Notes: generated by a model from the sequence alone, not told the origin. Shown: positions 25,984-34,780, numbered from the stretch's first letter. The stretch: 64,000 bases of DNA from Actinorhabdospora filicis (GCF_030269765.1 NZ_BSTX01000004.1:62001-126000), one strand, 5' to 3'. A program made the numbers and translations.

Positions 25984-26838
25984 ATGACGCACCCCGGACG
26001 ATTCGCGCTCGGCGGCGACCTTGAGGTCTCCCGCATCGGCTACGGCTCCATGAAGCTCACCGGCTGGCCGGACGCCTCTCGCCGTCCCGACCGCGACACC
26101 GCGCACGCGGTGCTGCGGCGGGCGGTCGAGCTGGGCGTCGACCACATCGACACCAGCTTCTACTACGACCACGACGGTTTCCGCGCCACCGACCTGATCC
26201 GCGAGGCGCTGCACCCCTACCCGGCGGGGCTGCGCATCGTCACCAAGGTCGGCCCGATCATGACCGGGCAAGAGGGCGACGCCGACGACGGTCTCGCCCC
26301 CGGCAACCTGCGCAAGGCCGTCGAGTGGAACCTCGCGTCCCTGGGCGTGGACACCCTGGACGCGGTGAACCTGCGCGTCGACGGCGTCAACCCGCTGCCC
26401 GGCGGGACGCTGGAGCGCCCGCTGACCGACCTGCGGGAACTCCAGGAAGAGGGCCTGATCCGGCACGTCGGCATCAGCAACGTGCCCTTCGAGCGCTTCG
26501 AGCAGGCCAGGCAGTTCGCCGACATCGCGTGCGTGCAGAACTTCTACAACCTGGCCGTGCGCAAGAGCGAGAAGATCATCGAGGTGTGTGAGGCCGAGGG
26601 CATCGCGTTCGTCCCGTTCTTCCCCGTCTCCCGTTTCAACGACGAGATCACCGAAAAGGTGACGGCGGTGGCCGCCCGGCACGGCGCCACGATCCAGCAG
26701 ATCGCCCTCGCGTGGCTGCTGCGGCGCTCGCCGAACATCCTCGTCATCCCCGGCACCGGCTCCATCGCGCACCTGGAGGAGAACGTCGCCGCGGGCGACA
26801 TCGAGCTGACTAGCGCCGACCTCGCCGAGCTCGGCTGA
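25984..26838 (+). CDS. Aldo/keto reductase
   Basis: 284 residues from the ATG at 25984. The (beta/alpha)8 barrel keeps the tetrad Asp, Tyr and Lys: HIDTSFYYDHDGF and RIVTKVGPIM. The usual catalytic His strand reads LDAVNLRVDG, so the His is replaced, as in several actinobacterial members. NADPH site: LAWLLRRSPNILVIPGTGSIAHLEENV. Probably an NADPH-dependent carbonyl reductase of unknown substrate. Its 3' end overlaps the convergent small membrane gene by 29 nt. Confidence 0.88.
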   Translation: MTHPGRFALGGDLEVSRIGYGSMKLTGWPDASRRPDRDTAHAVLRRAVELGVDHIDTSFYYDHDGFRATDLIREALHPYPAGLRIVTKVGPIMTGQEGDADDGLAPGNLRKAVEWNLASLGVDTLDAVNLRVDGVNPLPGGTLERPLTDLRELQEEGLIRHVGISNVPFERFEQARQFADIACVQNFYNLAVRKSEKIIEVCEAEGIAFVPFFPVSRFNDEITEKVTAVAARHGATIQQIALAWLLRRSPNILVIPGTGSIAHLEENVAAGDIELTSADLAELG

Positions 26839-27127
26839 TCCGCACCACCCCGGCGTCGAGGTCGATCTCGTCGGCCCCGGCGCCGGACTCCTCGTCCTCG
26901 CGCATCATCGTCATCGACTTGCGCTGCTGGAGCTCCTGCTCCTTCCCGGGGACGATCGCGGCGTGCAACTGGTCGAAACCCGTCGAGGAGATCTGACCGG
27001 CCCGCTTGGAACCGCGCCAGGGAATCCAGCGGGTCTTGCCGGCCTTCACCGCCAGCTGGTCCAGAATCGCCAGCACGGTGAGGAGAAGGACCAGACCCGG
27101 AAGGCTCATCGCGAAGAACGCCGCCAT
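26810..27127 (-). CDS. DUF6191-like small membrane protein
   Basis: About 105 residues from the ATG at 27127; the frame extends 10 codons further. An N-terminal membrane helix (FFAMSLPGLVLLLTVLAIL) is followed by a basic cytoplasmic segment GKTRWIPWRGSKRAGQISSTGFDQLHAAIVPGKEQELQQRKS and an acidic tail. The central WIPWR-x-GQISSTGFDQLHA block matches small proteins called DUF6191 in streptomycetes. Function unknown. It lies next to the CIS-associated gene at 27280 but on the other strand. Confidence 0.7.
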   Translation of the reverse strand: MAAFFAMSLPGLVLLLTVLAILDQLAVKAGKTRWIPWRGSKRAGQISSTGFDQLHAAIVPGKEQELQQRKSMTMMREDEESGAGADEIDLDAGVVRISRARRGRR

Positions 27128-27279
27128 CCATCGAGCGTAGCCTTGACGTGAGGGCAATCACAGGGGCAAACGGTGCTGCCCGATGGGGACGCTCATGGCG
27201 CACCCGAGGTCGCATCATGCGGCCTGACAAGGGCGTACACCCGGAGGGATCCTGCGAGAAAGACCCCCTGGGAGCAGCG

Positions 27280-28818
27280 ATGGCGAATGTCTGCAGGCAG
27301 TGTGGACGGCACAATCCGGACGGGGCGCAGTTCTGCGCGAACAGCGACTGCGGCGCGTTCCTCGGCTGGGAGGCCGACGACGCCACGCCCGGCCCCGTCA
27401 GCGTCAACGCCGAGCCCCTGCGCACCGCCGCCCCGCAGAACGCCGCGGCGGGCATCAACCTCTCCGACACCACGCTCCAGGTAGAGCCCGGCGCCACGGT
27501 GGAGACCACCGCGACCGTCCGCAACGGCGGCAGCCAGGTCGAGGAGTTCGTGCTCATCGTCGTCGGCCCCGCCGCGCCGTGGGCGACGATCGAGCCCGCG
27601 CGGCTCCAGGTCTACCCGGGACAGGCGGCGACCGCGGTCATCCGCCTGGCGCCGCCGCGGCGTCCCGACACCCAGCCGGGGACGGCGTGGTTCACCGTCC
27701 GCGCCGCCTCGACGCTGCACCGGGGCCTGACCGCCGACGCGCAGGGCAGCGTCACCGTCGGCGCCTACCGGGAGCTGAGCGCGACGCTCACCCCGCAGCA
27801 GGCGCGCGGGCGCGGCGCCACCGCCCACACCGTCGAGGTGACCAACACCGGCAACGTCATCGAGCCCGTCCGCCTCGTCGGCTCCGACCCGACCGGCACG
27901 CTCATGTTCGACCTCGGCCCCGACGAGCGGCAGCTCCCGCCCGGCTCCCAGCGGGTCGGCTTCCACGTCCGCCCGCCCGGCAAGTGGCTCGGGCAGTCCA
28001 AGCGCTACCCGTTCAATGTCATCGTCGTGCCGCGCGAGCCCGCGCAGCCGATCCGGCTGGACGGCGACCGCGAGCTCATCCCCCGCATCGCCGGGTGGGT
28101 CCCGAAGGCCGCCGCCGGGCTGGTGGCCATCGCGCTGCTGCTGGGCGCCTACCAGTTCGTGCTCAAGCCGCGCCTGGCCGCCGACCCGACGCCCGGCCCG
28201 AGCGTCTCGACGCCCGCGCCGACGCCGGACGCCTCGAAGGCCCCGTCGGCCTCGCCGAGCGCCTCCCCGTCGCCCTCGGCGAGCAAGTCCCAGGGCCCGC
28301 CCCCGTTCGCCGACCCCAAGGTCACCAACGCGAACTGCTTCAACTACCCCGCCGAGCACCTGACCATCACCGACCAGGGCGCCACGGGGTGGACCCTCGA
28401 CGAGAGCGGCTCGGGCACGCTGCTGACCTTCGACACCCAGGCCGACGCCGAGGCCGGGCTCCAGGTGGCCTCGCGCTACCAGAAGCTGTGCTGGATCGGG
28501 GCGAACAACACCCGTCCCGATCACTCCACATACGTCGTGGAGTACTGGCTCGGCCAGGACCCCAAAGTGCCCTTCCCACCGGAGAACGGCGCGTGCACCG
28601 CCTATGACAAAAAGGCCGTGCACTATCAGGCGGCCGGCGCCAACGGCTTCGCGCTCTTCGCCGGCGAGCAGCAGCTCCTCGGCGGCTTCCTGGACACCGA
28701 GCAGGACGCCAAGGACGCGGTGACCGTGGCCTCCGCATACAGCAAGCTCTGCGCGATCGGCCAGTGGAACGTGCGTCCCGACCACTTCGAGTACGTCACC
28801 TACTACTGGATTCCCTGA
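27280..28818 (+). CDS. Zinc-ribbon/Ig-like membrane protein with duplicated C-terminal domain, CIS-associated
   Basis: 512 residues; GGAG lies 5 nt before the ATG. A zinc-ribbon (CRQCGRHNPDGAQFCANSDCGAF, residues 5-27) is followed by two COG1470 Ig-like domains (LQVEPGATVETTATVRNGGSQVEEF; GRGATAHTVEVTNTGNVIEPV). Then come one membrane helix (AAGLVAIALLLGAYQFVLKP) and a Ser/Pro linker (SASPSASPSPSASKSQGPPP). The exterior ends in two copies of a roughly 70-residue domain: each finishes (R/A)Y-x-KLC-x-IG then RPD(H)-x-x-YV then YYW or EYW. It combines features of the two genes at 19738 and 21078. Position 166 nt before the sheath gene supports a CIS role; nature of that role unknown. Confidence 0.75.
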   Translation: MANVCRQCGRHNPDGAQFCANSDCGAFLGWEADDATPGPVSVNAEPLRTAAPQNAAAGINLSDTTLQVEPGATVETTATVRNGGSQVEEFVLIVVGPAAPWATIEPARLQVYPGQAATAVIRLAPPRRPDTQPGTAWFTVRAASTLHRGLTADAQGSVTVGAYRELSATLTPQQARGRGATAHTVEVTNTGNVIEPVRLVGSDPTGTLMFDLGPDERQLPPGSQRVGFHVRPPGKWLGQSKRYPFNVIVVPREPAQPIRLDGDRELIPRIAGWVPKAAAGLVAIALLLGAYQFVLKPRLAADPTPGPSVSTPAPTPDASKAPSASPSASPSPSASKSQGPPPFADPKVTNANCFNYPAEHLTITDQGATGWTLDESGSGTLLTFDTQADAEAGLQVASRYQKLCWIGANNTRPDHSTYVVEYWLGQDPKVPFPPENGACTAYDKKAVHYQAAGANGFALFAGEQQLLGGFLDTEQDAKDAVTVASAYSKLCAIGQWNVRPDHFEYVTYYWIP

Positions 28819-28911
28819 GCATCCGTTTCATGCCGGAACGCCCGCCCCGGACATTCGGCGGGCGGCCGCTCCAACATGCCCCATTGGGCACAAAAACGTT
28901 CCCGCACACAC

Positions 28912-28951
28912 CGTCCGGTGGCCCCTGACAACAAAGGGGAGTCACCGGACG
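28912..28951 (+). promoter_or_regulatory. Long nested stem-loop upstream of the sheath gene
   Basis: CGTCCGGTG (28912-28920) pairs with CACCGGACG (28943-28951), and inside it CCCCT (28922-28926) pairs with AGGGG (28935-28939). It is followed 33 nt later by the sheath start, with AGGAGG before the ATG. A second small hairpin TGCCC-CATT-GGGCA lies at 28877-28890, and CGCCCGCC/GGCGGGCG at 28838-28863. There is no T-tract after the main stem, so it may be an attenuator, an operator or an RNA-stability element. Confidence 0.5.
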
Positions 28952-28984
28952 ATCAATCCGAGGACACCTAGACCAGGAGGCAGC

Positions 28985-30508
28985 ATGCCTACGTACTTGT
29001 CGCCAGGCGTGTACATCGAGGAGCAGGAGGCCGGGTCGCGCCCGATCGAAGGCGTTGGCACCGCTGTCGCCGCGTTCCTCGGGTTCGCCACGCAGGGCCC
29101 CTTCAATACACCGACCTTGGTGAGCAACTGGACGCAGTACACCCAGATCTTCGGGGACTTCGCTGCGGACTGCTACCTCGGCCAGGCGGTGTACGGCTAC
29201 TTCCTCAACGGCGGCGGCAACGCCTACATCGTCCGGATCGGCGGCAACGGCCAGTCCGACGGCGCCGCGGACGCCTCCGGCCCGCAGGCGGCGCTCGGCA
29301 GCTACCGCGTGCGCGGCAAGGCGCTCCCGCCCGGCACGAACGTCACCGTCGAGATCACCGAGCCCGGCGGCGAGGACAAGCCCGCCGACCGCTTCAACGT
29401 CAAGGTCTCCCGCGACGGCCGTGTCGTCGAGACCTTCGAGAACCTGACCTTCCGCCGCGGCAAGGAGAACGTGGTCAAGGTCATCGCCGAGCAGTCGAAG
29501 ACGATCACCCTGGAGGAGACCGCCACCGTCACCACCGCCCCGGCGGCCGGGACCGTGCAGCTGGTCGAGCCCGCGGCGGCCCCGTCGCTGCCCGCGCAGG
29601 TCGCCACCGACGACTACGTCGGCGACGTGTCGGACCGTTCCGGCGTCGGCGGCCTGGAGTCGATCGAAGAGATCACCATGGTGGCCGTCCCGGACCTCAT
29701 GAGCGCCTACAACCGCGGCGCGGTCGACCTGGAGACGGTCAAGGCCGTCCAGCTCTCCGTCATCGCCCACTGCGAGGCGATGGGCAACCGCGTGGCGATC
29801 CTCGACCCGCCGCCCGGGATGAACGCCCAGCAGATCAAGGACTGGCGCGTCGACTTCGCCGGCTACGACTCGAAGTACGCCACGCTCTACTACCCGTGGA
29901 TCAAGGTCTTCGACCCGGCCAGCGGCAGCAACGAGTTCGTGCCGCCGTCCGGCCACGTCGCCGGCCTGTGGGGACGCACCGACGCCGCCCGCGGCGTCCA
30001 CAAGGCCCCGGCCAACGACGTCGTCCGCGGCGCCGTGACGCTGGAGAACACGCTGACCCGCACCGAGCAGGAGCTGCTCAACCCGCTCGGCATCAACTGC
30101 ATCCGCTCCTTCCCCGGCCGCGGTATCCGGGTATGGGGCGCGCGGACCCTGTCGAGCGACCCGGCGTGGCGCTACCTGAACGTCCGCCGCCTGTTCAACT
30201 ACCTCGAAGACTCGATTCTGCGCGGCACCCAGTGGGTCGTCTTCGAGCCGAACGACGACGCTCTCTGGTCGCGCATCCGCCGCACGATCTCGGCGTTCCT
30301 GGTCGGCGAGTGGCGCAAGGGCGCGCTGTTCGGGCTCACCCCGGACGAGGCGTTCTACGTCAAGTGCGACCGCGAGAACAACACCGCCGAGAGCATCGAC
30401 GCCGGCATGGTCATCTGCGAGATCGGCGTGGCGCCCGTGAAGCCCGCCGAGTTCGTGATCTTCCGCCTGTCGCAGTTCTCCGGCGGCACCAGCGAGGTCA
30501 GCGAGTAA
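28985..30508 (+). CDS. CIS contractile sheath protein
   Basis: 507 residues. The N-terminus MPTYLSPGVYIEEQEAG is the classic start of phage-tail and eCIS sheath proteins (P-G-V-Y-x-E-E). The region 90-225 is a variable insert facing outward. The conserved C-terminal half runs from ITMVAVPDLMSAY through RVAILDPP, PSGHVAGLWGRTDAARGVHKAPAN, INCIRSFPGRGIRVWGARTL and WRYLNVRRLFNYLEDSI to the C-terminal handshake arm VAPVKPAEFVIFRLSQ. It surrounds the tube and shortens on firing. It opens the operon; AGGAGG is at 28976. Only one sheath gene is present, unlike the three of Afp/PVC. Confidence 0.95.
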   Translation: MPTYLSPGVYIEEQEAGSRPIEGVGTAVAAFLGFATQGPFNTPTLVSNWTQYTQIFGDFAADCYLGQAVYGYFLNGGGNAYIVRIGGNGQSDGAADASGPQAALGSYRVRGKALPPGTNVTVEITEPGGEDKPADRFNVKVSRDGRVVETFENLTFRRGKENVVKVIAEQSKTITLEETATVTTAPAAGTVQLVEPAAAPSLPAQVATDDYVGDVSDRSGVGGLESIEEITMVAVPDLMSAYNRGAVDLETVKAVQLSVIAHCEAMGNRVAILDPPPGMNAQQIKDWRVDFAGYDSKYATLYYPWIKVFDPASGSNEFVPPSGHVAGLWGRTDAARGVHKAPANDVVRGAVTLENTLTRTEQELLNPLGINCIRSFPGRGIRVWGARTLSSDPAWRYLNVRRLFNYLEDSILRGTQWVVFEPNDDALWSRIRRTISAFLVGEWRKGALFGLTPDEAFYVKCDRENNTAESIDAGMVICEIGVAPVKPAEFVIFRLSQFSGGTSEVSE

Positions 30509-30536
30509 CCCCCGCGTTTTCGAAAGGTAGGCGAAC

Positions 30537-30983
30537 ATGGCTCTTCCAGACCTTGACTCCTCAGTCGGCCACAGCTTCGGGCTTGAGTTCGACGGCGTCA
30601 TGATCAAGAACATCACCGAGATCAGCGGCCTGAAGATGGAACAGGACGTCATCGATCTCAAGCAGAACACCGCCGACGGCAAGTACGTCATCAAGAAGCT
30701 GCCCGGCCGCCCCAAGGCCGGCGAGGTGACGCTGACGCGCGGTCTGACCGCCGACAACAGCTTCGAGAAGTGGGTCGAGTCGGCGCACTTCGGGAAGATG
30801 GCCGACGCCCGCAAGGGCGGCTCGATCATCGTCTTCGACTACGAGGGCATCGCGATCAAGCGGTACACGCTCACCAACGCGTGGCCGAAGAGCCTGGAAC
30901 TGAACGCCCTCAAGGCGGGCGACACCTCCGTGCTCACCGAGAAGCTCGTCATCACCTACGAAGAGATGAAGCCGGCCGCCTGA
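30537..30983 (+). CDS. CIS inner tube protein (gp19-like, first copy)
   Basis: 148 residues. MALPDLDSSVGHSFGLEFDGVMIKNITEISGLKMEQDVID is the standard start of phage T4 gp19-like tube proteins (Afp1 type), with PGRPKAGEVTLTRGLTADNSFEKWV and LVITYEEMKPA further on. Six subunits form each ring inside the sheath. Its stop TGA overlaps the ATG of the next gene (TGATG). SD sequence AAAGGTAGG lies ahead of the ATG. A second, divergent tube gene lies at 34343. Confidence 0.93.
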   Translation: MALPDLDSSVGHSFGLEFDGVMIKNITEISGLKMEQDVIDLKQNTADGKYVIKKLPGRPKAGEVTLTRGLTADNSFEKWVESAHFGKMADARKGGSIIVFDYEGIAIKRYTLTNAWPKSLELNALKAGDTSVLTEKLVITYEEMKPAA

Positions 30984-31435
30984 TGAAGCGCACGATCACC
31001 GCACCCCAGCAGGCGTTCCAAGGGGACGCCGACACGTCGATGGAGTCCGCGCCGGTCCGTGAGCCGCTGCGCACCGAGTTCGCCTTCACCCTGCCCCGCG
31101 GATACGTGGCCGCCGACGGCACCGTGCACCGGCACGGCGTCATGCGCCTGGCCACCGCCCGCGACGAGCTCGTCCCCCTGCGGGACGACCGGGTCCGGGA
31201 GAACGCGGCCTACCTCACCGTGGTGCTGCTGGCGCGCGTGATCACGTCCATCGGCGACGTCGACGACGTGCACGTGGGGGTCATCGAGAACCTCTTCGCC
31301 GCCGACCTGGCGTTCCTGCAGGACATGTACCGGCAGATCAACAGCGAAGGGCACACACGCGCGGCGGTCCGCTGCCCCGAGTGCGCGCACAACTTCGAGG
31401 TCGACCTGTCGGGCAGCCGCCTGGGGGAATCATGA
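30983..31435 (+). CDS. Tail-assembly/baseplate-type protein of eCIS with a Cys pair
   Basis: 150 residues. The core FAFTLPRGYVAADGTVHRHGVMRLATARDELVPLRDDRV, then VVLLARVITSIGD and VIENLFAADLAFLQDMYRQIN, is the pattern of the phage tail-assembly or T4 baseplate-like proteins found after tube genes in eCIS loci. Unusual for a chaperone-sized protein, it ends with VRCPECAHNFEVDLSG, a single C-x-x-C likely to bind zinc as a dimer or with partner. Translation is coupled on both sides: TGATG with the tube gene and ATGA with the next gene. Exact role uncertain. Confidence 0.75.
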   Translation: MKRTITAPQQAFQGDADTSMESAPVREPLRTEFAFTLPRGYVAADGTVHRHGVMRLATARDELVPLRDDRVRENAAYLTVVLLARVITSIGDVDDVHVGVIENLFAADLAFLQDMYRQINSEGHTRAAVRCPECAHNFEVDLSGSRLGES

Positions 31436-31590
31436 CGTACGCGACCAACCGGCTGCACGCGGAGATCGCGTACGTCGCCTACCACTTCCACTGGGGTCTC
31501 GACGAGATCCTCGACATGGAACACCGCGACCGGCTGGAGTACGTCCGGCAGATCGCGGACCTGAACAACCGGATCAACGGAGGGCGGTGA
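31432..31590 (+). CDS. DUF6760-like small eCIS protein
   Basis: 52 residues: MTYATNRLHAEIAYVAYHFH, then WGLDEILDMEHRDRLEYVRQI and ADLNNRINGGR. It is a single amphipathic helical pair with conserved His and Trp. The ATG overlaps the previous stop as ATGA. Small proteins like this (DUF6760 in my recollection) sit at the same position in other actinobacterial and cyanobacterial eCIS. Too small to be an enzyme; a tail assembly or baseplate connector is likely. Confidence 0.75.
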   Translation: MTYATNRLHAEIAYVAYHFHWGLDEILDMEHRDRLEYVRQIADLNNRINGGR

Positions 31591-31593
31591 ACC

Positions 31594-34329
31594 ATGCGGT
31601 GGCCCTGGTCGAAGAAGGAGCACACGGAGGCTGAGGCGCCGTCGCCGCCCTCCGCGCCTCTCCCCGAGATTCGCGCGCCGCGCGGCGAGTGGCGCTCGCT
31701 GCCCGCCGTCCAGCGCGTCGTGGAGAGTCACCCCACGGTCAACCCGCCGGCCGATTTCGCCGCCGGGCTGACCACGCGCCGCACCACGGCGTTCCTGGGC
31801 AGCCTCGGGCACACCGTGTCCGGCTCGGCGCCCGGGGGAGTGGTGTCGGTGCAGGCCATCCGGACCTCGGACGTGTCGGACCTGCCGGTGCTGCGGGCGC
31901 TGCCCGCCGCCGACGAGTCCCGGCCCGCGCCGATGGTGCAGCGCTCCTTCGCCCCTTCGCCGTCGGCGGTCCTGCCGATCGCGCAGCCGCCGACGGCGGG
32001 CGTGGAGACACCGGCCGCGTGGGAGCTTCCGGTGGTCTCGTCCGGTTCGGACACGGCCGCCGCCACCGACGCCCCGGCATTCGCCGACGAGCCGGTCGCG
32101 CCGACCCTCGGCGGCGACATCTCGTCGTCGGCGCCGGAGCCGTCCACGGACGCGCCGGTCATCACCCACGAGTCCGCGCCGATGCCGGACACCCCCGTGG
32201 TCACCCGTCCCGTCGGCGGGCCCGTCGGGCCGCCCATCGTGCAGCGCAGCACGACCAGCATCGACCTGCCCTCGGCGCCCGCCTCGCGCCGCCGCGGCGG
32301 CCTCGGCCCGCCCATCTCCTCCAGCGTGGACGGCGCGCTCCCCGAGCACGCCGCGCCCTCACCCGAGGTGGCCCCGACACTCGGGACGGCCGACCCTTTG
32401 GGCGGTGAGACGGTGCAGCGCGCGGTGGCCACCCCGGTCACGCCGCCGCCCGTCGACCAGCCCGTCGTGCGCTCCACCCCACCCGTCGCCGAGCCGCCCG
32501 CGGTGCAGCGCCTGGCGCTGCCGGGGACGCCGGTGTCCGCGCCGGAGAGCACCGGCCCGTCCAGCTTCACCGACTTCGTGGCGGCGGCCTCGGCCCCGTC
32601 GGTGTCCACACCGGACACTCCCTCCTCCCCGGCGGCCGAGACCGCGCCTTCGGCGCCCTCCGTGCCGGACACCTCGGCGCCGCTGACCTCGGCGAGTCCG
32701 CTGACGGTGGCGCGGGCCGTGGACACGTCCACTTCTTCGCCTTCGATGTCCGTTTCGCCGGGCTCGGACACGTCCTCGGCCACCGGCGGCCCGGACCTGC
32801 CCGACCTCACCGTCGCCCGCTCGGCCGCACCCGGTACGCCGGCCGACTCGCCCTCGGTGAGCACCTTCGCGCCGCCGCCCGGCGCGCGCACGTCCGTCCC
32901 GGACGCCCCGGCCGTGTCCGGCGAGCCGGAGTTCGGCACCTCCTCGCCCGCGACCGAGACCGCGGCGGAGGCCACCGTGGACGCTCCCACTTCCGAAGGC
33001 CCCGCCTTCTCTGAAGGCTCCGTCTCCGCCGAGAGCCCCGCCGCCGAGAGCACGCCGTCCGCCGGTGAGCCCGAGGTCGTCGCCCAGCTGATCGGCGAGC
33101 GCGGCATCACCCCGCCGTCGGCGGGCGACTCCGCTTCCTCCTCGCCGGTGGGCGAGTCCGCGGTGAGCGCCGACGGGTCCGTGGGCCCGACCGTGCAGCG
33201 CAGCGCCGACACGCAGGCGGCCTCCCCGGCGCCGCTGTCGGCCCGGTCGTTCGCGCAGGACGGCACGTCCTCGCCCGCGAGCCTCCAGCGGCTCACCCCG
33301 CCGAGTGGCCCGGCCGCGTTCGAGGCGTTCGCGCCGGGCGCCGGTCCCGCCACCTCCTCTTCCTCGCCCTCGGCGGTCTCCCCGGCCTCGCCGGTGACCT
33401 CGTCGGCACCCCTGACGGTCGCGCGCTCGGTCGCGTCGCCGTCGGCGGAGCCCGCCTCCGGCGCGGCCTCGTCCGCCTCCTTCGCGCCGCCGGTCGTGGC
33501 GCGGCTGATCGGGGACCGCGGCCTGCCCGCGTCCTCGGCGGTCGCCAACCCGATCTCCTCGGCGGTGCGCCCGAACGACGGGGGCGACGGCGGAAGCGCC
33601 GCGACCGGCGGCTCCCCCGTGGCCGCCACGAGCGACGCGACACCCGTCGTCGTCCCCGTCTCCTACGGCGGCCCGCAGCTGTCGGCGCAGACCTTCACCA
33701 CCGGTGGTTCGAACCCGGGCGGCTCGTTCACCGGTGGCAACTCCACGGCGTCCGGTGTGTTCGGCGCGGCCTCGCCGTCGTCGTCCTCGTCGCCGCAGTA
33801 CGGGCCGGCCTCGGTGCAGACCTTCAGCGGCGGCTGGACCTCGTCCGGCTCGCTCACCCTCGCCGCGGGCAGCGGTGGGGCCACCGGCAACGGCGGCTCG
33901 ATCAGCGTCCTGGGCGCGCCCTCGGCCGGTGCTTTCGGGAGTGGCGCGTTCTCCGGCGGCCCGGCCCCGGCGCCCTCGGGCGGCGCGGGTCCCCTGGTGC
34001 AGCGCGCGGCCTCGGCGCCCCCGGCGATGCCGATGGCCTCGCCCCCGCCGCCTCCTCCGCCGGTGGTGACCGAGGCTTCGCAGCCCTACTACGTCCAGCG
34101 GGCCGACGACGCCGCGCCGCCCCCCGCCGCCGACCCCCCACCGCCCGCCGCCGCCGAGCCCGCGCCCTCGGCGCCCGCCGCCCCCGCCCCCGGTGCCCCC
34201 GGGCAGGCGCAGGGAGAGGCACCCGAGGTGCTGCTCGCCAAGCTGTACGACCCGCTGCTGCGACGTCTGCGCGCCGAACTGCGCCACGACCGCGAGCGGC
34301 GGGGCATCGTGACCGACCTGTGGCACTGA
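31594..34329 (+). CDS. Very long disordered Pro/Ser/Ala-rich eCIS protein with V-Q-R tiles
   Basis: 911 residues; GGAGG precedes the ATG by 10 nt and overlaps the end of the previous gene. The first 55 residues have some order (WPWSKKEHTEAEAPSPPSAP then GEWRSLPAVQRVVESHP). The middle 800 are low-complexity S/P/A/T/V/G. Along it lie at least 8 V-Q-R and 4 V-A-R tiles (MVQRSFAPS, IVQRSTTS, TVQRAVAT, TVQRSADT, TVARSVAS, VARLIGDRG, LVQRAASA, YVQRADDA). The last 36 residues form an ordered helix with LLAKLYDPLLRRLRAELRHD and a final IVTDLWH. No membrane helix. Candidate linker, tape-like or cargo-binding protein; function unknown. Confidence 0.8.
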   Translation: MRWPWSKKEHTEAEAPSPPSAPLPEIRAPRGEWRSLPAVQRVVESHPTVNPPADFAAGLTTRRTTAFLGSLGHTVSGSAPGGVVSVQAIRTSDVSDLPVLRALPAADESRPAPMVQRSFAPSPSAVLPIAQPPTAGVETPAAWELPVVSSGSDTAAATDAPAFADEPVAPTLGGDISSSAPEPSTDAPVITHESAPMPDTPVVTRPVGGPVGPPIVQRSTTSIDLPSAPASRRRGGLGPPISSSVDGALPEHAAPSPEVAPTLGTADPLGGETVQRAVATPVTPPPVDQPVVRSTPPVAEPPAVQRLALPGTPVSAPESTGPSSFTDFVAAASAPSVSTPDTPSSPAAETAPSAPSVPDTSAPLTSASPLTVARAVDTSTSSPSMSVSPGSDTSSATGGPDLPDLTVARSAAPGTPADSPSVSTFAPPPGARTSVPDAPAVSGEPEFGTSSPATETAAEATVDAPTSEGPAFSEGSVSAESPAAESTPSAGEPEVVAQLIGERGITPPSAGDSASSSPVGESAVSADGSVGPTVQRSADTQAASPAPLSARSFAQDGTSSPASLQRLTPPSGPAAFEAFAPGAGPATSSSSPSAVSPASPVTSSAPLTVARSVASPSAEPASGAASSASFAPPVVARLIGDRGLPASSAVANPISSAVRPNDGGDGGSAATGGSPVAATSDATPVVVPVSYGGPQLSAQTFTTGGSNPGGSFTGGNSTASGVFGAASPSSSSSPQYGPASVQTFSGGWTSSGSLTLAAGSGGATGNGGSISVLGAPSAGAFGSGAFSGGPAPAPSGGAGPLVQRAASAPPAMPMASPPPPPPPVVTEASQPYYVQRADDAAPPPAADPPPPAAAEPAPSAPAAPAPGAPGQAQGEAPEVLLAKLYDPLLRRLRAELRHDRERRGIVTDLWH

Positions 34330-34342
34330 AAGGAGCCGTCCC

Positions 34343-34780
34343 ATGGCAGCGGACACCGAAGCGGTAGCGGTGAGCTTCGTCGTCAAGATCGACGACGAGA
34401 ACCTCGGCGCGTTCAACTCATGCGACGGCCTGGGCGTGGAGTTCGTGATGGAGCAGCGCGAGGAGGGCGGCAATAACGGATACGTATGGCAGCTGCCCAC
34501 CCGCATCAAGTACTCCAATGTGAAACTCAGCCGCCCGGTGACCAAGGCCTCGGCCAAGGTCACCAAATGGATCGCCAGCATGGCCAACGGCGTGAAGCGC
34601 AAGACGGCGACCATCGAGGCCCGCACGCTTGAGGGAACCGTCATCTCCACGTGGTCCCTGGTGGACGTGGTCCCGGTGCGCTGGACGGGCCCGCAGCTGT
34701 CGGCGGAGTCGCCGAAGGTCGCCACCGAGACCCTCGAACTGGCCCACCACGGTTTCCTCGCCCCGGGTTCGGGAGGCTGA
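34343..34780 (+). CDS. CIS tube-initiator protein (gp19-like, second copy)
   Basis: 145 residues; AGGAG before the ATG. VAVSFVVKIDDENLGAFNSCDGLGVEFVM is the tube-fold start, shared with Afp5 types. RIKYSNVKLSRPVTKASAKVTKWIASMA and the C-terminal LVDVVPVRWTGPQLSAESPKVATETLELAHHGF match the second tube protein that joins tube and spike. It differs clearly from the main tube (30537) and is next to the LysM hub gene, as expected for a spike-adaptor ring. Confidence 0.92.
   Translation: MAADTEAVAVSFVVKIDDENLGAFNSCDGLGVEFVMEQREEGGNNGYVWQLPTRIKYSNVKLSRPVTKASAKVTKWIASMANGVKRKTATIEARTLEGTVISTWSLVDVVPVRWTGPQLSAESPKVATETLELAHHGFLAPGSGG

Noticed and set aside
31728-34725. Long minus-strand frames opposite the 911-residue CIS protein
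   Set aside because: They mirror its low-complexity codons and carry no start site or motif.
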